Source: Bin55 sp963667455 (GTDB taxonomy: Bacteria; Pseudomonadota; Gammaproteobacteria; Pseudomonadales; Azotimanducaceae). From it: a stretch of 64,000 nucleotides of DNA. The stretch lies in contig CAXXFR010000013.1 in the NCBI GenBank assembly GCA_963667455.2, positions 344,509-408,508 on the forward strand, written 5' to 3'. A model generated the notes under the pieces. It worked only from the letters and a program-made list of their open reading frames with translations. It ran no database searches and was not told the DNA's origin. This document shows positions 8,783-18,239 of the stretch, piece by piece; positions within the stretch are counted from its first letter, which is position 1; every line of letters starts with the position of its first letter. The position numbers were made by a program, and so were the translations under genes.

Positions 8783-10237
8783 ATGCCGAATGATTTTGCT
8801 TTAGATCTACTGAGGTCGAAACTTCCAAGCCATACGGTAATCGCAGACCGCTATCAGGTGGAACCCTTTGAAACGGATGGACTAACTGCCATTCGCCAGA
8901 AACCATGGGTCGTTGTACTTGCCGAGTCCGTAGCCCAAGTGAGAACTGTGTTGGGATTTTGTCGCGAATGTCGCATTCCGGTAGTGACCCGTGGTGCTGG
9001 CACCGGGCTATCTGGTGGAGCACGTCCGAACGAAGGAGCTGTACTTCTCGTCTTGACCAAGATGAATCGGATACTGGAGATCGACTTGGACAGTTGCACG
9101 GCCACAGTCGAACCGGGCGTAACAAATCTGTCCATTTCCGAAGCTGTGAAGGACGAAGGCCTCTTCTACGCGCCTGATCCCTCGTCCCAGATTGCATGCA
9201 GCATCGGCGGCAACGTTGCGGAGAACTCCGGTGGAGTGCACTGTTTGAAGTATGGATTGACATTGCACAACGTCGTAGGACTCAAGGTTCAAACCATCGA
9301 AGGCGATGAACTGGTGCTGGGTGGCAAGGGCTATGACTCACCTGGCTACGACCTGATGGCACTGTATGTCGGCTCGGAAGGAATGCTGGGTGTGGTAACA
9401 GAAGTCACGGTGAAACTGCTACCCATGCCGACCCACCGTTTTGTTCTTCTAGGTGCGTTCAACCGCTTGGAAGACGCAGGTGACTGCGTTGCCGGAATCG
9501 TCTCGGAAGGATTAGTGCCGGCCGGACTGGAAATGATGGACAAGCTGGCCATTCACGCGGTGGAGGAATTCGCAAACGTCGGCTATCCCACCGAAGCGGA
9601 AGCAATATTGCTGTGCGAATTGGACGGATGCTTGGCAGAGGTCGAGCACCAAGCATCACAAGTGGAGAGCCTAATGCGGTCTTTCAACGCATTTGATGTA
9701 GACACAGCCAAGGATTCGGAACAGTGCGAGAGACTGTGGCGAGGTCGCAAGGCGGCTTTTCCTGCCGCGGGGCGCATTGCACCGGACTACTACTGCATGG
9801 ACGGGACCATTCCAAGGCACGAGATCGGGAGAGTGCTTCGGTCCATCGCATCGTTGTCCGAGAAATACGGGCTTGCCGTGGCGAATGTGTTTCACGCGGG
9901 CGACGGCAACCTGCACCCGTTGATTCTCTATGACGCTTCGGTTCGAGATGAACAACGCAAAGCCGAGGAATTTGGAGGGGAAATACTGGAACGTTGCGTA
10001 CTGGCCGGCGGAACGATCACGGGAGAGCACGGCGTGGGGATCGAGAAGATCGACCAAATGTGTTCGCAGTTCAACAACGATGAATTGGACCAGTTCCACA
10101 GACTGAGAACCGTGTTTGACAGGTTCGAACTCATGAATCCCGGCAAGGCCATCCCGACGCTTGCTCGTTGTTCGGAGATCGGAGGCATGCATGTTCATCG
10201 TGGACAGCTTCCTCACCCGGATTTGGAACGTTTTTAG
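8783..10237 (+). CDS. glcD: Glycolate oxidase subunit GlcD (FAD-linked)
   Basis: This 484-residue FAD flavoprotein has an N-terminal FAD_binding_4 domain (RGAGTGLSGGARPNEGAV, about residues 71-88; DPSSQIACSIGGNVAENSGG, 132-151) and a C-terminal FAD-oxidase domain with HAGDGNLHP and ITGEHGVGIEK. It is the catalytic subunit that oxidises glycolate to glyoxylate and passes electrons through GlcE and GlcF to the membrane quinone pool. Start ATG 8783. Its stop TAG shares a base with the GTG start of the next gene. The gene order D-E-F is canonical. D-lactate or other 2-hydroxy acids remain possible substrates. Confidence 0.93.
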   Translation: MPNDFALDLLRSKLPSHTVIADRYQVEPFETDGLTAIRQKPWVVVLAESVAQVRTVLGFCRECRIPVVTRGAGTGLSGGARPNEGAVLLVLTKMNRILEIDLDSCTATVEPGVTNLSISEAVKDEGLFYAPDPSSQIACSIGGNVAENSGGVHCLKYGLTLHNVVGLKVQTIEGDELVLGGKGYDSPGYDLMALYVGSEGMLGVVTEVTVKLLPMPTHRFVLLGAFNRLEDAGDCVAGIVSEGLVPAGLEMMDKLAIHAVEEFANVGYPTEAEAILLCELDGCLAEVEHQASQVESLMRSFNAFDVDTAKDSEQCERLWRGRKAAFPAAGRIAPDYYCMDGTIPRHEIGRVLRSIASLSEKYGLAVANVFHAGDGNLHPLILYDASVRDEQRKAEEFGGEILERCVLAGGTITGEHGVGIEKIDQMCSQFNNDELDQFHRLRTVFDRFELMNPGKAIPTLARCSEIGGMHVHRGQLPHPDLERF

Positions 10238-11256
10238 TGTCCGATCTTGACGACTCTCGGCACCTCCAAAGTGCAGTTGAGCATGCCAGTGCAGGGAGTG
10301 AGGGAATTAGCATCGTGGGACATGGAAGCAAGCCTCAAAGCGCAAATGCCGCTCAACGTAGCTTCATGTCGACCGAGGATCACAGAGGGATCATCGAGTA
10401 CCGCCCAGACGAATTGGTTGTTACGGTTCGTAGCGGGACTCCGTTGGCGGAGTTGAATGAAGTCATTGCGGCGAATGGTCAGATGTTTGCTTTCGAACCC
10501 CCACTTTATGGGGGCCGAGGAACCATTGGAGGAGCTATTGCCAGCGGTTTGTCGGGTCCCGGTCGTCCGTGGTATGGATCGTTGCGTGAGAGTTTGCTGG
10601 GAGTCGAAATCGTCAACGGCCTGGGTCAGCGTTTGAAGTTTGGAGGCAAGGTCATAAAGAATGTCGCTGGCTTCGACGTGTCTCGCCTGTTCGCTGGTTC
10701 GTGGGGAACGCTAGGCGTAATTCTTAGTGCCAGTCTTCGTTTGTGGCCAATGCCGAAGACCACTCAGACCGTCAGCCGGAATTGTTCGGATGTCGATGCT
10801 TTTCAAATCGTTTCCGAGTATCGACGGAAGCCTTCGACTTTATCGGGAACGTGCTATATGGATGGCCACTTGCATCTACGATTCTCAGGTGCCGCTCCAA
10901 GTGTGGAGGCGGATGTGGGAGATGGATCCGAACAGACAGGCAGTTTCTCGTGGAGTTTGTTGAGGGATCATGCTCTGGATTTCTTTGAGGAATCCAGTCC
11001 GCTTTGGAGGATCTCGCTCAATCGCGGGGCGTTCTTTGAGAATGCCGATGAGCTGTCGATTGTGACGGAGTGGGGAGGAAGTCTGGTATGGGCAAAGACC
11101 GAGTCGCAAGATCCGCCTACAGTCAGAAACACCAGCCACCAGATTTCTGCGTTTCGACATTTGCCTACCCAGCCGAGCTCGTCTGGCAAGTACGCCGAAA
11201 GATTGAAGCAGGCATTCGATCCGAAGGGTGTTTTTAGTTCCTCGCTGGTCTTGTAA
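10237..11256 (+). CDS. glcE: Glycolate oxidase subunit GlcE (FAD-binding)
   Basis: The protein has 339 residues with a single FAD_binding_4 domain: GRGTIGGAIASGLSGPGRPW, the GGKVIKNVAGFDVSRLFAGS motif typical of GlcE, and SWGTLGVIL. It lacks the large GlcD C-terminal domain, as expected. The frame is open further upstream inside glcD. The GTG at 10237 overlapping the glcD stop (TAGTG) begins the homologous region, so it is taken as the start. The TAATG junction to glcF argues for translational coupling across all three subunits. Confidence 0.9.
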   Translation: MSDLDDSRHLQSAVEHASAGSEGISIVGHGSKPQSANAAQRSFMSTEDHRGIIEYRPDELVVTVRSGTPLAELNEVIAANGQMFAFEPPLYGGRGTIGGAIASGLSGPGRPWYGSLRESLLGVEIVNGLGQRLKFGGKVIKNVAGFDVSRLFAGSWGTLGVILSASLRLWPMPKTTQTVSRNCSDVDAFQIVSEYRRKPSTLSGTCYMDGHLHLRFSGAAPSVEADVGDGSEQTGSFSWSLLRDHALDFFEESSPLWRISLNRGAFFENADELSIVTEWGGSLVWAKTESQDPPTVRNTSHQISAFRHLPTQPSSSGKYAERLKQAFDPKGVFSSSLVL

Positions 11257-12425
11257 TGCGTACGCAACTCGCCCCGACACTATCCAAAGATGCGGACGCG
11301 CAACGGGCAGTCGAAGTCATTCGAAAGTGCGTTCACTGTGGGTTTTGCAATGCTACGTGTCCAACGTTTCGACACTTTGGCGATGAGCTTTACGGTCCAC
11401 GAGGTCGCATCTATCTGGTAAAGGGATTGTTGGAACGCAATGAGTCCAACGATGCGATCGAAGACAGTCTCTCGCTGTGTCTCACATGTCGAGCCTGTGA
11501 GACCACATGTCCGTCTGGCGTCGAGTACGGCGAGCTTGCGGAATACGCTCGAACTTCCATCGCTCGGCAAGGAAGGAAGCAAACGGCACTTGAGAAGTGG
11601 TTGCTCCGCGTAGTTCCGAATCCTCGCAGGTTTCGAACGCTTTACCGACTCGGAAGAATGTTTAGAGCATTCGCGCCCGCTTCGCTTAAGGAATCGTTGA
11701 AGAAGAAACTCCCTCCCTCCATGAAGCCGCCGATTGGAAACGGTCCAGTGGTCTTGCTGCAGGGCTGTGTTCAGCGAGTTCTGGCTCCTCAAACCGTAGC
11801 TCACCTGGCAAAGTTGCTGACTGAACTTGGAATTGGTTTTCGTACGGCTCAGTCAGAGACTTGTTGCGGTGCGTTGCATCTGCATCTCGGTCACCGCGAA
11901 GAAGCTGAGAAGCTGATGAGGGCGAATATCGAAGGCATCGGTTTACGCGAGGACGAAAGGGTTGTTTCTACCACTAGCGGATGTGGTACGACGCTCGTCG
12001 ACTATGGTCGGCACTTGAACGGAGAGCCCGGAGCGGTTGTGTTTTCAAATTCGTTTCAAGATGTGTCTGAATTGCTCAGCGCGTATGAATTCAAGCGCGC
12101 GTTGAGTGTTCGGCGAATCGCGTTTCAAGCCCCTTGCTCATTGCAGCACGGACTCAAGATCAAGGGGACAGTGGAGAGACTGTTGCAGCGTGCAGGCTAC
12201 GAACTGTGTCCAGTTGCCAACGAGGAGCAATGTTGCGGTTCTGCGGGTAGCTTTTCGTTCTTGCAACCCGACGTAGCCAAGGATCTGCGACGCAAGAAGG
12301 TCGAATCGTTGCTGAAGCACGGTCCAGAACTGATTGCCACGGCCAACGTGGGGTGTCAATTGCACTTGGAAGTGGGACAGAACCTGCCCGTCAAACACTG
12401 GATCGAGCTACTCGAGTGCGCCTGA
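11256..12425 (+). CDS. glcF: Glycolate oxidase iron-sulfur subunit GlcF
   Basis: The protein has 389 residues with two 4Fe-4S clusters (CVHCGFCNATCP near residue 25 and CLTCRACETTCP near 75) followed by two CCG domains (SETCCGALH near 205, EQCCGSAGSF near 325). This is the standard GlcF/LutA-like arrangement that relays electrons from the flavin subunits to the respiratory chain. ATG 11256 overlaps the glcE stop by one base. No glcC regulator or malate synthase gene is nearby, so regulation is not visible here. Confidence 0.92.
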   Translation: MRTQLAPTLSKDADAQRAVEVIRKCVHCGFCNATCPTFRHFGDELYGPRGRIYLVKGLLERNESNDAIEDSLSLCLTCRACETTCPSGVEYGELAEYARTSIARQGRKQTALEKWLLRVVPNPRRFRTLYRLGRMFRAFAPASLKESLKKKLPPSMKPPIGNGPVVLLQGCVQRVLAPQTVAHLAKLLTELGIGFRTAQSETCCGALHLHLGHREEAEKLMRANIEGIGLREDERVVSTTSGCGTTLVDYGRHLNGEPGAVVFSNSFQDVSELLSAYEFKRALSVRRIAFQAPCSLQHGLKIKGTVERLLQRAGYELCPVANEEQCCGSAGSFSFLQPDVAKDLRRKKVESLLKHGPELIATANVGCQLHLEVGQNLPVKHWIELLECA

Positions 12426-12593
12426 GCACGCCGGTACTGACCGAGAGTCCAACTTCCGAGATGTAGGCCGCGCAGGTCCAAGGAAATAAGCTAGCTGATA
12501 GCCGTTACAGCAATCGAATCAGCAAAGATCAAGTGAGCTGGATACCGGCATTCCCGATGAAGACTACCGTTGCGAAAACGACTCTATTGAGGC

Positions 12594-14110
12594 TTGTTGG
12601 ACGTGTTTAGCAAACGCAGGGTGATTTGGACAGCAAGCGGTGTTGTCGTATTGGTCTTGGCAATTGCCACATTCTTGTTGTTGAGTCAGCATGGCGTCAA
12701 TGATCCAGGCAATGTCGCCGAATTGCTCGAATTGAACACTGAAGACAGTCTGACAAACGATCCCCTTACACCTGAAATCGACCTAACCGCAGATGCGACT
12801 TTGGTCGAAGCAGAGGTAGAAGTTGACGTTCGAGTGGCATGCCATGATCCACTAGGCGAGTTCTCCGAGGAGTGCTTGCTAGCTCTCGATGCGTACTTTC
12901 TGGACAAACCATTCGTCTGGAGAAACTTCGATTGGCTTCCTGTATTGATGACTTTCCGTCGTGTGTTCTCTGATCCAGTTGGAGATAGAGATCGGATTCT
13001 CGCCGCACTGGAAAAACCAGAGTGTCGATTGGAGGAGGGTGAAATTCGGTGGGATCTTAAAGAGTCCTGTCATGCAGAGTCTCTTGCCAACTATGCGAAC
13101 CTAGTCTTGTACTGTCAGGACTCGGGAGATGAATTCACTGTTACTTCGGAAGATCTTGTCGATTTCTCGGGCGAAGGCGACATGGACATTCGGAGAGTTC
13201 GGTTTGAGAAGTATGACACTTGGTGGAATGATGGACGATTTGAGGAACAAAGCAGGTGGGCAGGAGAGAGTCTTCTCAAGAAACGATGGCTAATCGAGAG
13301 AGCGTGTGTTCGCCAAGACATTGAAGAAGCCAGTTGGTACAACATGCCGGATGGAGAGTTAGGAGAAGTTCTGAGAGATAACGGAAAGAGACTGGAGTTG
13401 TTTTCAGAGGAGTGGGACGACCCTTGGATGGAACTCTTTTTCCTTGAATTGGCCGCTATATCTGGAGCAGATACAACAGTAAGAACCCCTTTCGGCCCTA
13501 CCGATGCGTTCAACGTGCTACAGGCACTCGCAGCACGACTCGGAGACGAATGGGCGGCAAGCGTCTACCATGCCAGCGTCGACGACGATGATTGGAACAT
13601 CCATGAAGCAAGAAACATACCTTGGAAGGAACATGTGGGAACCATGCACGTATTCTTGACGAGGATAGGAGGAGCTTCGTTTCATGGTGGAGAAAGAGCA
13701 AGGTTGCGAATGAAGTACGCAGATGCCCGCAGAAAGCTATACCCTCGAGTCGAAGCAATGGGTGAGAGCTTCTTGAAGGAATACGAAGAGGAACGAACCA
13801 GTGCCGTGGCTTTCGGCCTTTACGCGGGGGGGGGGAATTGCAACAGGCGGGCGTGGAAGTTGATCTGGATCGACTAGTGGAGTATGTCTGCGGCCCAAAT
13901 TGGAGGTATGCAACGGAAAACTGCCAGGATGTCATTTCCAGTCTGAAAGACACCTACAGCTCATCCGACCAATATTTCTGGCACCGTGTCTCGCAGTTCG
14001 AAGCTCGGGCGATAGCGCTGGGTCTCTACGACAATGAGCCGAGTTTCCGCGATTCCGATTGGGAAGAACAAGACCTTGGTGTCGCAGATCCGCTAGATCT
14101 TGACGAATAG
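12594..14110 (+). CDS. Hypothetical membrane-anchored protein, frame broken at a G10 run
   Basis: I do not recognise this protein. It begins with TTG (12594 or 12597) or GTG 12603, has one N-terminal membrane segment (VIWTASGVVVLVLAIATFLLL), then an acidic linker and a Trp- and Glu-rich soluble part with several Cys. As written the frame ends at 13877, but the next frame continues without a break in character (LQQAGVEVDLDRLVEYVCG) to a stop at 14110. The switch falls in ten consecutive G at 13826-13835. Eight or eleven G would join the halves into a protein of about 505 residues. Either the run is miscounted or expression is phase-variable. No neighbour suggests a role. Confidence 0.6.
13826..13835 (+). 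repeat. Homopolymer run of ten G inside a coding region
   Basis: Ten consecutive G sit between TACGC and AATTG. The run is the only place where the two halves of the surrounding gene change frame. Such tracts mutate by slipped-strand mispairing and are also common sites of length error in sequencing. The present count is the out-of-frame state. Confidence 0.9.
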
Positions 14111-14263
14111 GCAAATTTCAGGGTGCGTAAATAGCGTGGGACGAGGCGGAAACTGCAGTTCCCAATGATTTTGCTCCCGGTTGAACGAGACGGTTCATCT
14201 TGCGTCCGAAATTGAATCCAACAGTAGCCGAGGCCTAATTCAGCTAGGAAAGGCGGCTAATCC

Positions 14264-15133
14264 CTAAGAGCTTTCTTCTTCCGCTTGTGTCTCATCGGAT
14301 TCCTCCGACTCTGCTGGCTCCGGTGAACCGTCAGATTCTGCGTCGCTGTCCTCGAGTAGCCCATCCAGGTAATCGGTAACAGTGTCAGTTTCCTCGCTTG
14401 GATCGATGTCAGACTCGGAGTTGGACTCCGACTCTTCTTCCTCGGGGACCTCGACCGGAAGTTCACCACTTCGAATCATCGCTATGACGTTGTCGATCTT
14501 GCGAATGGTCCCACCTGGTGTCTCCGCCGGTGGAATCACATACTTGTTGGCCACTAAGATGGCTGGAACTGCCGCCACACCTAGCTCTCTGACGAACTGT
14601 TCGTTGGTATCCCGCAATTGGATCAACCGAGGACTTTGAACCAAGTTTAGAAACTGTTCAGCGGTGATTTCGTCGCCATCCAGGAATTCCGCAAAGCCCT
14701 GAGCCGTCTCAAGAGACTTGGGGTTTCGTTCCATTTCTTGAAAGACTCTCGGTCCGATCTCAACATCCAAGTTTCGTTGCGCTAGCGCGAGGTGAGTAAG
14801 CGCAAGCAATCGTATCTGTGCGGATCGAGCAACGATGTGTATACGGCGAAACTCAACATCATCCGGAAGGGAGTCGGCCCACTCATTCAATGGCGGATCG
14901 AGCTGTCCGCAGATTGGGCATGCGTAAGAGAAGAATTCAATGACTTCGATTGGATCCGTCTGAATCTCGCGGCCCGTAATGTCCAAATACGGCCGGTCAT
15001 CTCCTGATTCGAGCCAACCGAGTGCGTAGAGAACGCTGTAGCCCAATACCACAATGACGATTAGGGCTATAGCTCCGAGGATGATATTGCGGACAACATC
15101 GACGTTGGATCCGTGCTTCTTGCGCTGCGCCAT
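14264..15133 (-). CDS. DsbA-like thioredoxin-fold protein with acidic tail
   Basis: The 289-residue protein has an N-terminal membrane segment (IILGAIALIVIVVLGYSVLYAL, residues about 16-37) and then a DsbA/thioredoxin-fold domain. The domain has active-site CPIC in EFFSYACPICGQLDPP, a helical insertion and the cis-proline loop AAVPAIL. The family oxidises or isomerises disulfides in exported proteins. Unusually, the last ~65 residues are nearly all Glu, Ser and Asp with scattered Pro and Thr, a disordered polyanionic tail not seen in DsbA. Start ATG 15133. The partner (DsbB-like) is not in this window. Confidence 0.82.
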   Translation of the reverse strand: MAQRKKHGSNVDVVRNIILGAIALIVIVVLGYSVLYALGWLESGDDRPYLDITGREIQTDPIEVIEFFSYACPICGQLDPPLNEWADSLPDDVEFRRIHIVARSAQIRLLALTHLALAQRNLDVEIGPRVFQEMERNPKSLETAQGFAEFLDGDEITAEQFLNLVQSPRLIQLRDTNEQFVRELGVAAVPAILVANKYVIPPAETPGGTIRKIDNVIAMIRSGELPVEVPEEEESESNSESDIDPSEETDTVTDYLDGLLEDSDAESDGSPEPAESEESDETQAEEESS

Positions 15134-15383
15134 GCTTGCTGTTCACTCAATCTTGAGGACTGAAGTAGTGTTGATCCCCTGGGAAGGATTTCTGAGACGA
15201 AATGACTTCCAAACGGTTGAAAAGTAGAGTACCAAACGCACCGAGTATTCGGTGCACGAGACAACCCGCGCCATTGGGTGTCAAAGTTGTGCTTAGTTGA
15301 TGAACTATTATTGCGATGCTTGTCTGACTGATGTGTTCCAGTCCAAGCGATTCCTTACCGCAAACGCGCTACCAACTAAAACC

Positions 15384-15638
15384 ATGAGCGACAAATTCGT
15401 ACTGTACCAAGACCCTTGGTGCCCCTTCTGCGGACGGGTAACCAGCTTCATGCAGTCCAATCAGATTTCAATTCCGATAAAGGACACCGCGAAGGACATG
15501 GATGCCTACAGGGAGCTGGTTCAAGGAGGAGGTAGGGCAACAGTCCCGTGCCTTCGAATCACCGCAGAAGACGAATCGGTAAGCTGGCTCTACGAATCCG
15601 CCGACATCATCGACCTGTTGCGCCGCGAATTGACCTGA
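15384..15638 (+). CDS. Glutaredoxin-like protein
   Basis: From ATG 15384 this is an 84-residue glutaredoxin/GST-N fold protein: VLYQDPWCPFCGRVTSFM holds the CPFC redox pair, GGRATVPCL the cis-proline loop, and YESADIIDLL the end of the glutathione-binding fold. The frame is open about 29 codons further upstream, but that part has no glutaredoxin character. It likely reduces protein or glutathione mixed disulfides in the cytoplasm. It diverges from the DsbA-like gene and converges with the kinase gene. Confidence 0.8.
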   Translation: MSDKFVLYQDPWCPFCGRVTSFMQSNQISIPIKDTAKDMDAYRELVQGGGRATVPCLRITAEDESVSWLYESADIIDLLRRELT

Positions 15639-15660
15639 AGGGTTAGATTCTTGGCTCAGT

Positions 15661-16716
15661 TCAGTCTTCGTTCATGGACTGAACGATGGACCAAGCAAGT
15701 TCGGATCGCTCCCTTGCCGCCCCTTCATACTCCAGTGCAGTCTCCGAACTAGCGTTGCCATCAAGGCCTCGCTTGTAGACGCCTTGAATGATCCCTGCGG
15801 ATCGAAACAGATTGAAAGCTACATAGAAGAGCCAATTCTCGATCGGCTGTCTCTGCGCGAACTGACAGTAGGCATCTACGAGCTCCATTTCAGTCGGAAT
15901 TCCCAATTCCTCAAGGTCGGCACCCGCAATCATGCCGGGCTTCTTCGACGCTGGTGAGTGGTACTCCTGACACCAGTAGCCCAGATCGGCCATCCCGTCT
16001 CCCAAGGTGCAGAGCTCCCAATCCAAGACGGCCACGACTCGTGGCTCTGTCTCGTGGAGTAGAACGTTGCCCATTCGGTAGTCTCCATGAACGATTCTTG
16101 GAGGAGTTTGATCGGGCAGGTTGTCTGGTAGCCACTCAATCAGTGAGTCCATCGCTTCGATGGTTTCGGTTTGGGATGCAATGTATTGCTTGCTCCAGCG
16201 CGACACTTGTCGAGCGAAGTAGTTTCCTGGTCTGCCAAAGTCGTCCAGTCCGACGCTTTGGGGATCCACCGCGTGAAGTCGAGCAAGAATTCGCGCCATA
16301 TCCATGTACACATCCCAGCGATCCTGCTTTGACAGTTCGGGAAGCGCGGTAGTCGTGTACAACCTGCCTTCGACCATTTCCATGATGTAGAACTTGGTTC
16401 CAATAACGCTGGAGTCTTCGCACAGTGCAAGCATCTGTGGAACCGGGAGGGAAGTGGAACGCAAGGCATGCATCACCCGATGCTCGCGGTCGACTTGGTG
16501 TGCAGAGGGAAGGAGAATGCCTGGCGGTTGCTTGCGTAGTACGTAGCGGCCGGTTGCCGACTCAATCAGAAAGGTCGGATTGCTTTGCCCACCGTCGAAC
16601 TGACGGATGGTGAACGGACCTCGATATCCTTCAATGTTGGCGTCAAGAAAGCGACCAAGCGAGAAAAGATCGAATTCGTGTCCCTTGCGAATAGGAGTGA
16701 GTATGACTTCACTCAT
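15661..16716 (-). CDS. APH-family phosphotransferase (kinase-like)
   Basis: This 351-residue aminoglycoside-phosphotransferase-fold protein has IVHGDYRMGNVLL (catalytic loop, HGDxxxxN) and AVLDWELCTLGDGMADLGYW (metal-binding DWE). The N-terminus has a Gly-rich ATP strand and RYVLRKQPPG. This form is widespread next to acyl-CoA dehydrogenases (ACAD10/11-like) and is not an antibiotic-resistance gene; the natural substrate is probably a 4-hydroxyacyl or small alcohol compound. Its ATG follows directly on the stop of the 58-residue membrane protein gene, so the two should be co-translated. Confidence 0.82.
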   Translation of the reverse strand: MSEVILTPIRKGHEFDLFSLGRFLDANIEGYRGPFTIRQFDGGQSNPTFLIESATGRYVLRKQPPGILLPSAHQVDREHRVMHALRSTSLPVPQMLALCEDSSVIGTKFYIMEMVEGRLYTTTALPELSKQDRWDVYMDMARILARLHAVDPQSVGLDDFGRPGNYFARQVSRWSKQYIASQTETIEAMDSLIEWLPDNLPDQTPPRIVHGDYRMGNVLLHETEPRVVAVLDWELCTLGDGMADLGYWCQEYHSPASKKPGMIAGADLEELGIPTEMELVDAYCQFAQRQPIENWLFYVAFNLFRSAGIIQGVYKRGLDGNASSETALEYEGAARERSELAWSIVQSMNED

Positions 16717-16893
16717 TCAGTGAGGCTCTGCTTTCTTGGAATCCGGGGTTGCGGAGACCGATTCACTCGTTTGCACAGAGTCACTGAACAAGTTGTCGGG
16801 ACGCAGTCCTCGCTTCTGCTGGATGCTATACCACAGAATCGCAAAATGAATCGCCAACAAGGCTATAACAATGGCTGTGATAGCCGCCTCCAC
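16717..16893 (-). CDS. Small single-pass membrane protein, 58 residues
   Basis: This short gene starts at GTG (16893) with AGGAG at 16899-16903, five bases upstream. It encodes a hydrophobic N-terminal helix (AITAIVIALLAIHFAILWY), a basic stop-transfer patch (QQKRGLRP), then a polar Ser-rich tail. The stop TGA touches the ATG of the kinase gene with no gap. The ribosome binding site, membrane topology following the positive-inside pattern and tight junction support a real gene. Function unknown; it could anchor the downstream kinase at the membrane. Confidence 0.6.
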   Translation of the reverse strand: MEAAITAIVIALLAIHFAILWYSIQQKRGLRPDNLFSDSVQTSESVSATPDSKKAEPH

Positions 16894-17041
16894 TTGAACT
16901 CCTAGTGTGTGAGAACTGAGGGCGAGCGTAAGCTAGAACAAGAACGCTGTTTCTGCATTTTACGATGCGCGGCAATGTGCTGTTCTGCACGACAAGGTAC
17001 ATTCATGGCTGCGAAATGAAGGTGTTTTTCAGGAGAGAGCA

Positions 17042-18142
17042 ATGAAGATAACGGACATTACCTATACCCCACTTACGATTGGCAAGTCTCTGATTCGAGT
17101 CGAGACTGACGCTGGAATCGAAGGATGGTCTGAAGGACCTGGGCAGGGGCGATCCAAAGGCTGGTCAGTATTCCAGTCGTACTTGGAGAACCGCATCAAA
17201 CCCGCTTTGATCGGCGAAGACCCTCGACAGATTGAACGTCATTGGGAAACTTTGGCTTTGGGAAAAGATGAAGTGTTCTTCAAGCTTCCCGGGGCAGTGG
17301 TGGGCGTAATCGATGTTGCACTGTGGGATCTGTTGGGAAAAGCCACATCGCTTCCCGTTCATGCATTGATGGGTGGGGCTGCCCGAAAGCAGATTGATCT
17401 CTACTGGTCGGTCGGTTCGGGTTGGCGATTGGAGCCCGAACAGATGTTGCAATTGGTGAAGACCGGTTGGGAAAAGGGATTCCGTGCGTTCAAGATCCGT
17501 ATGGACTGGCGCGGATGGAGACAAGATGCCGACCCGCTTCGCGACCGAGCACACTATGACATCGTTCGAGATTTTCTTCCCCAAGATGTGTACATGGGAT
17601 TTGACGTCAACAACGGTTACTCCGTCTCGACGGCTATTCAACAAGGCAGATACTTTGAAGAGAAGGGACTCGACCACTACGAAGAGCCCATTCCTCACAA
17701 TGACCTTCCAGGATTGCGGCAGGTTGCCGATGCGTTGGATGTTGCAGTCTCCGCGGGGGAACAGGATGCCTATCGCTGGTGGTTCCACCAGCTTGTCTTA
17801 CTTGGAAATCCCGACATTCTTCAGCCTGACATCTTGAATGCCGGAGGCCCCACGGAAGTCAAGCGGATCTACGACATGGCCACCACGCTCGACAAGCCGA
17901 TCATGCCGCACTCTCCACAAGCTGGAATCAACAGCATTGCTTCGATGCACGTCTACTCGACCATACAAAACGCTGTGCGCCCGCACGAGTATTCGGAGGA
18001 ATTTGCTGGTCCCTTGGACGACTTGGCAGACTTATACGGCGAGTGGGTCCTTCCGAAGGATGGACGCATCCAGCTACGCGACACTCCAGGATTGGGGATC
18101 GAACTGAATGAAACGGCTGTTCAACGACTAAAGCAAACTTGA
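17042..18142 (+). CDS. Mandelate racemase/muconate lactonizing enzyme family protein
   Basis: The protein has 366 residues with the complete enolase-superfamily catalytic set: KIRMD (general-base Lys strand), MGFDVNNGY (first metal Asp and Asn), HYEEPIPH (second metal Glu), VSAGE (third metal Glu) and MPHSPQAG (His). It abstracts the proton alpha to a carboxylate, probably as an acid-sugar dehydratase or racemase. The start ATG 17042 has a strong CAGGAGAG ribosome binding site. Unlike the other superfamily member here (6049-7230) its metal site is intact. It is a single gene with no visible sugar-transport neighbours. Confidence 0.87.
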   Translation: MKITDITYTPLTIGKSLIRVETDAGIEGWSEGPGQGRSKGWSVFQSYLENRIKPALIGEDPRQIERHWETLALGKDEVFFKLPGAVVGVIDVALWDLLGKATSLPVHALMGGAARKQIDLYWSVGSGWRLEPEQMLQLVKTGWEKGFRAFKIRMDWRGWRQDADPLRDRAHYDIVRDFLPQDVYMGFDVNNGYSVSTAIQQGRYFEEKGLDHYEEPIPHNDLPGLRQVADALDVAVSAGEQDAYRWWFHQLVLLGNPDILQPDILNAGGPTEVKRIYDMATTLDKPIMPHSPQAGINSIASMHVYSTIQNAVRPHEYSEEFAGPLDDLADLYGEWVLPKDGRIQLRDTPGLGIELNETAVQRLKQT

Positions 18143-18239
18143 GATGTGCCGCCCCAAGCCAAATGACAATTGATGTTGAATATGGCTTGCCGAATCGCTA
18201 TCATTCGCAACCGATTCCCGTGCTCGGACTGGACTTGTC

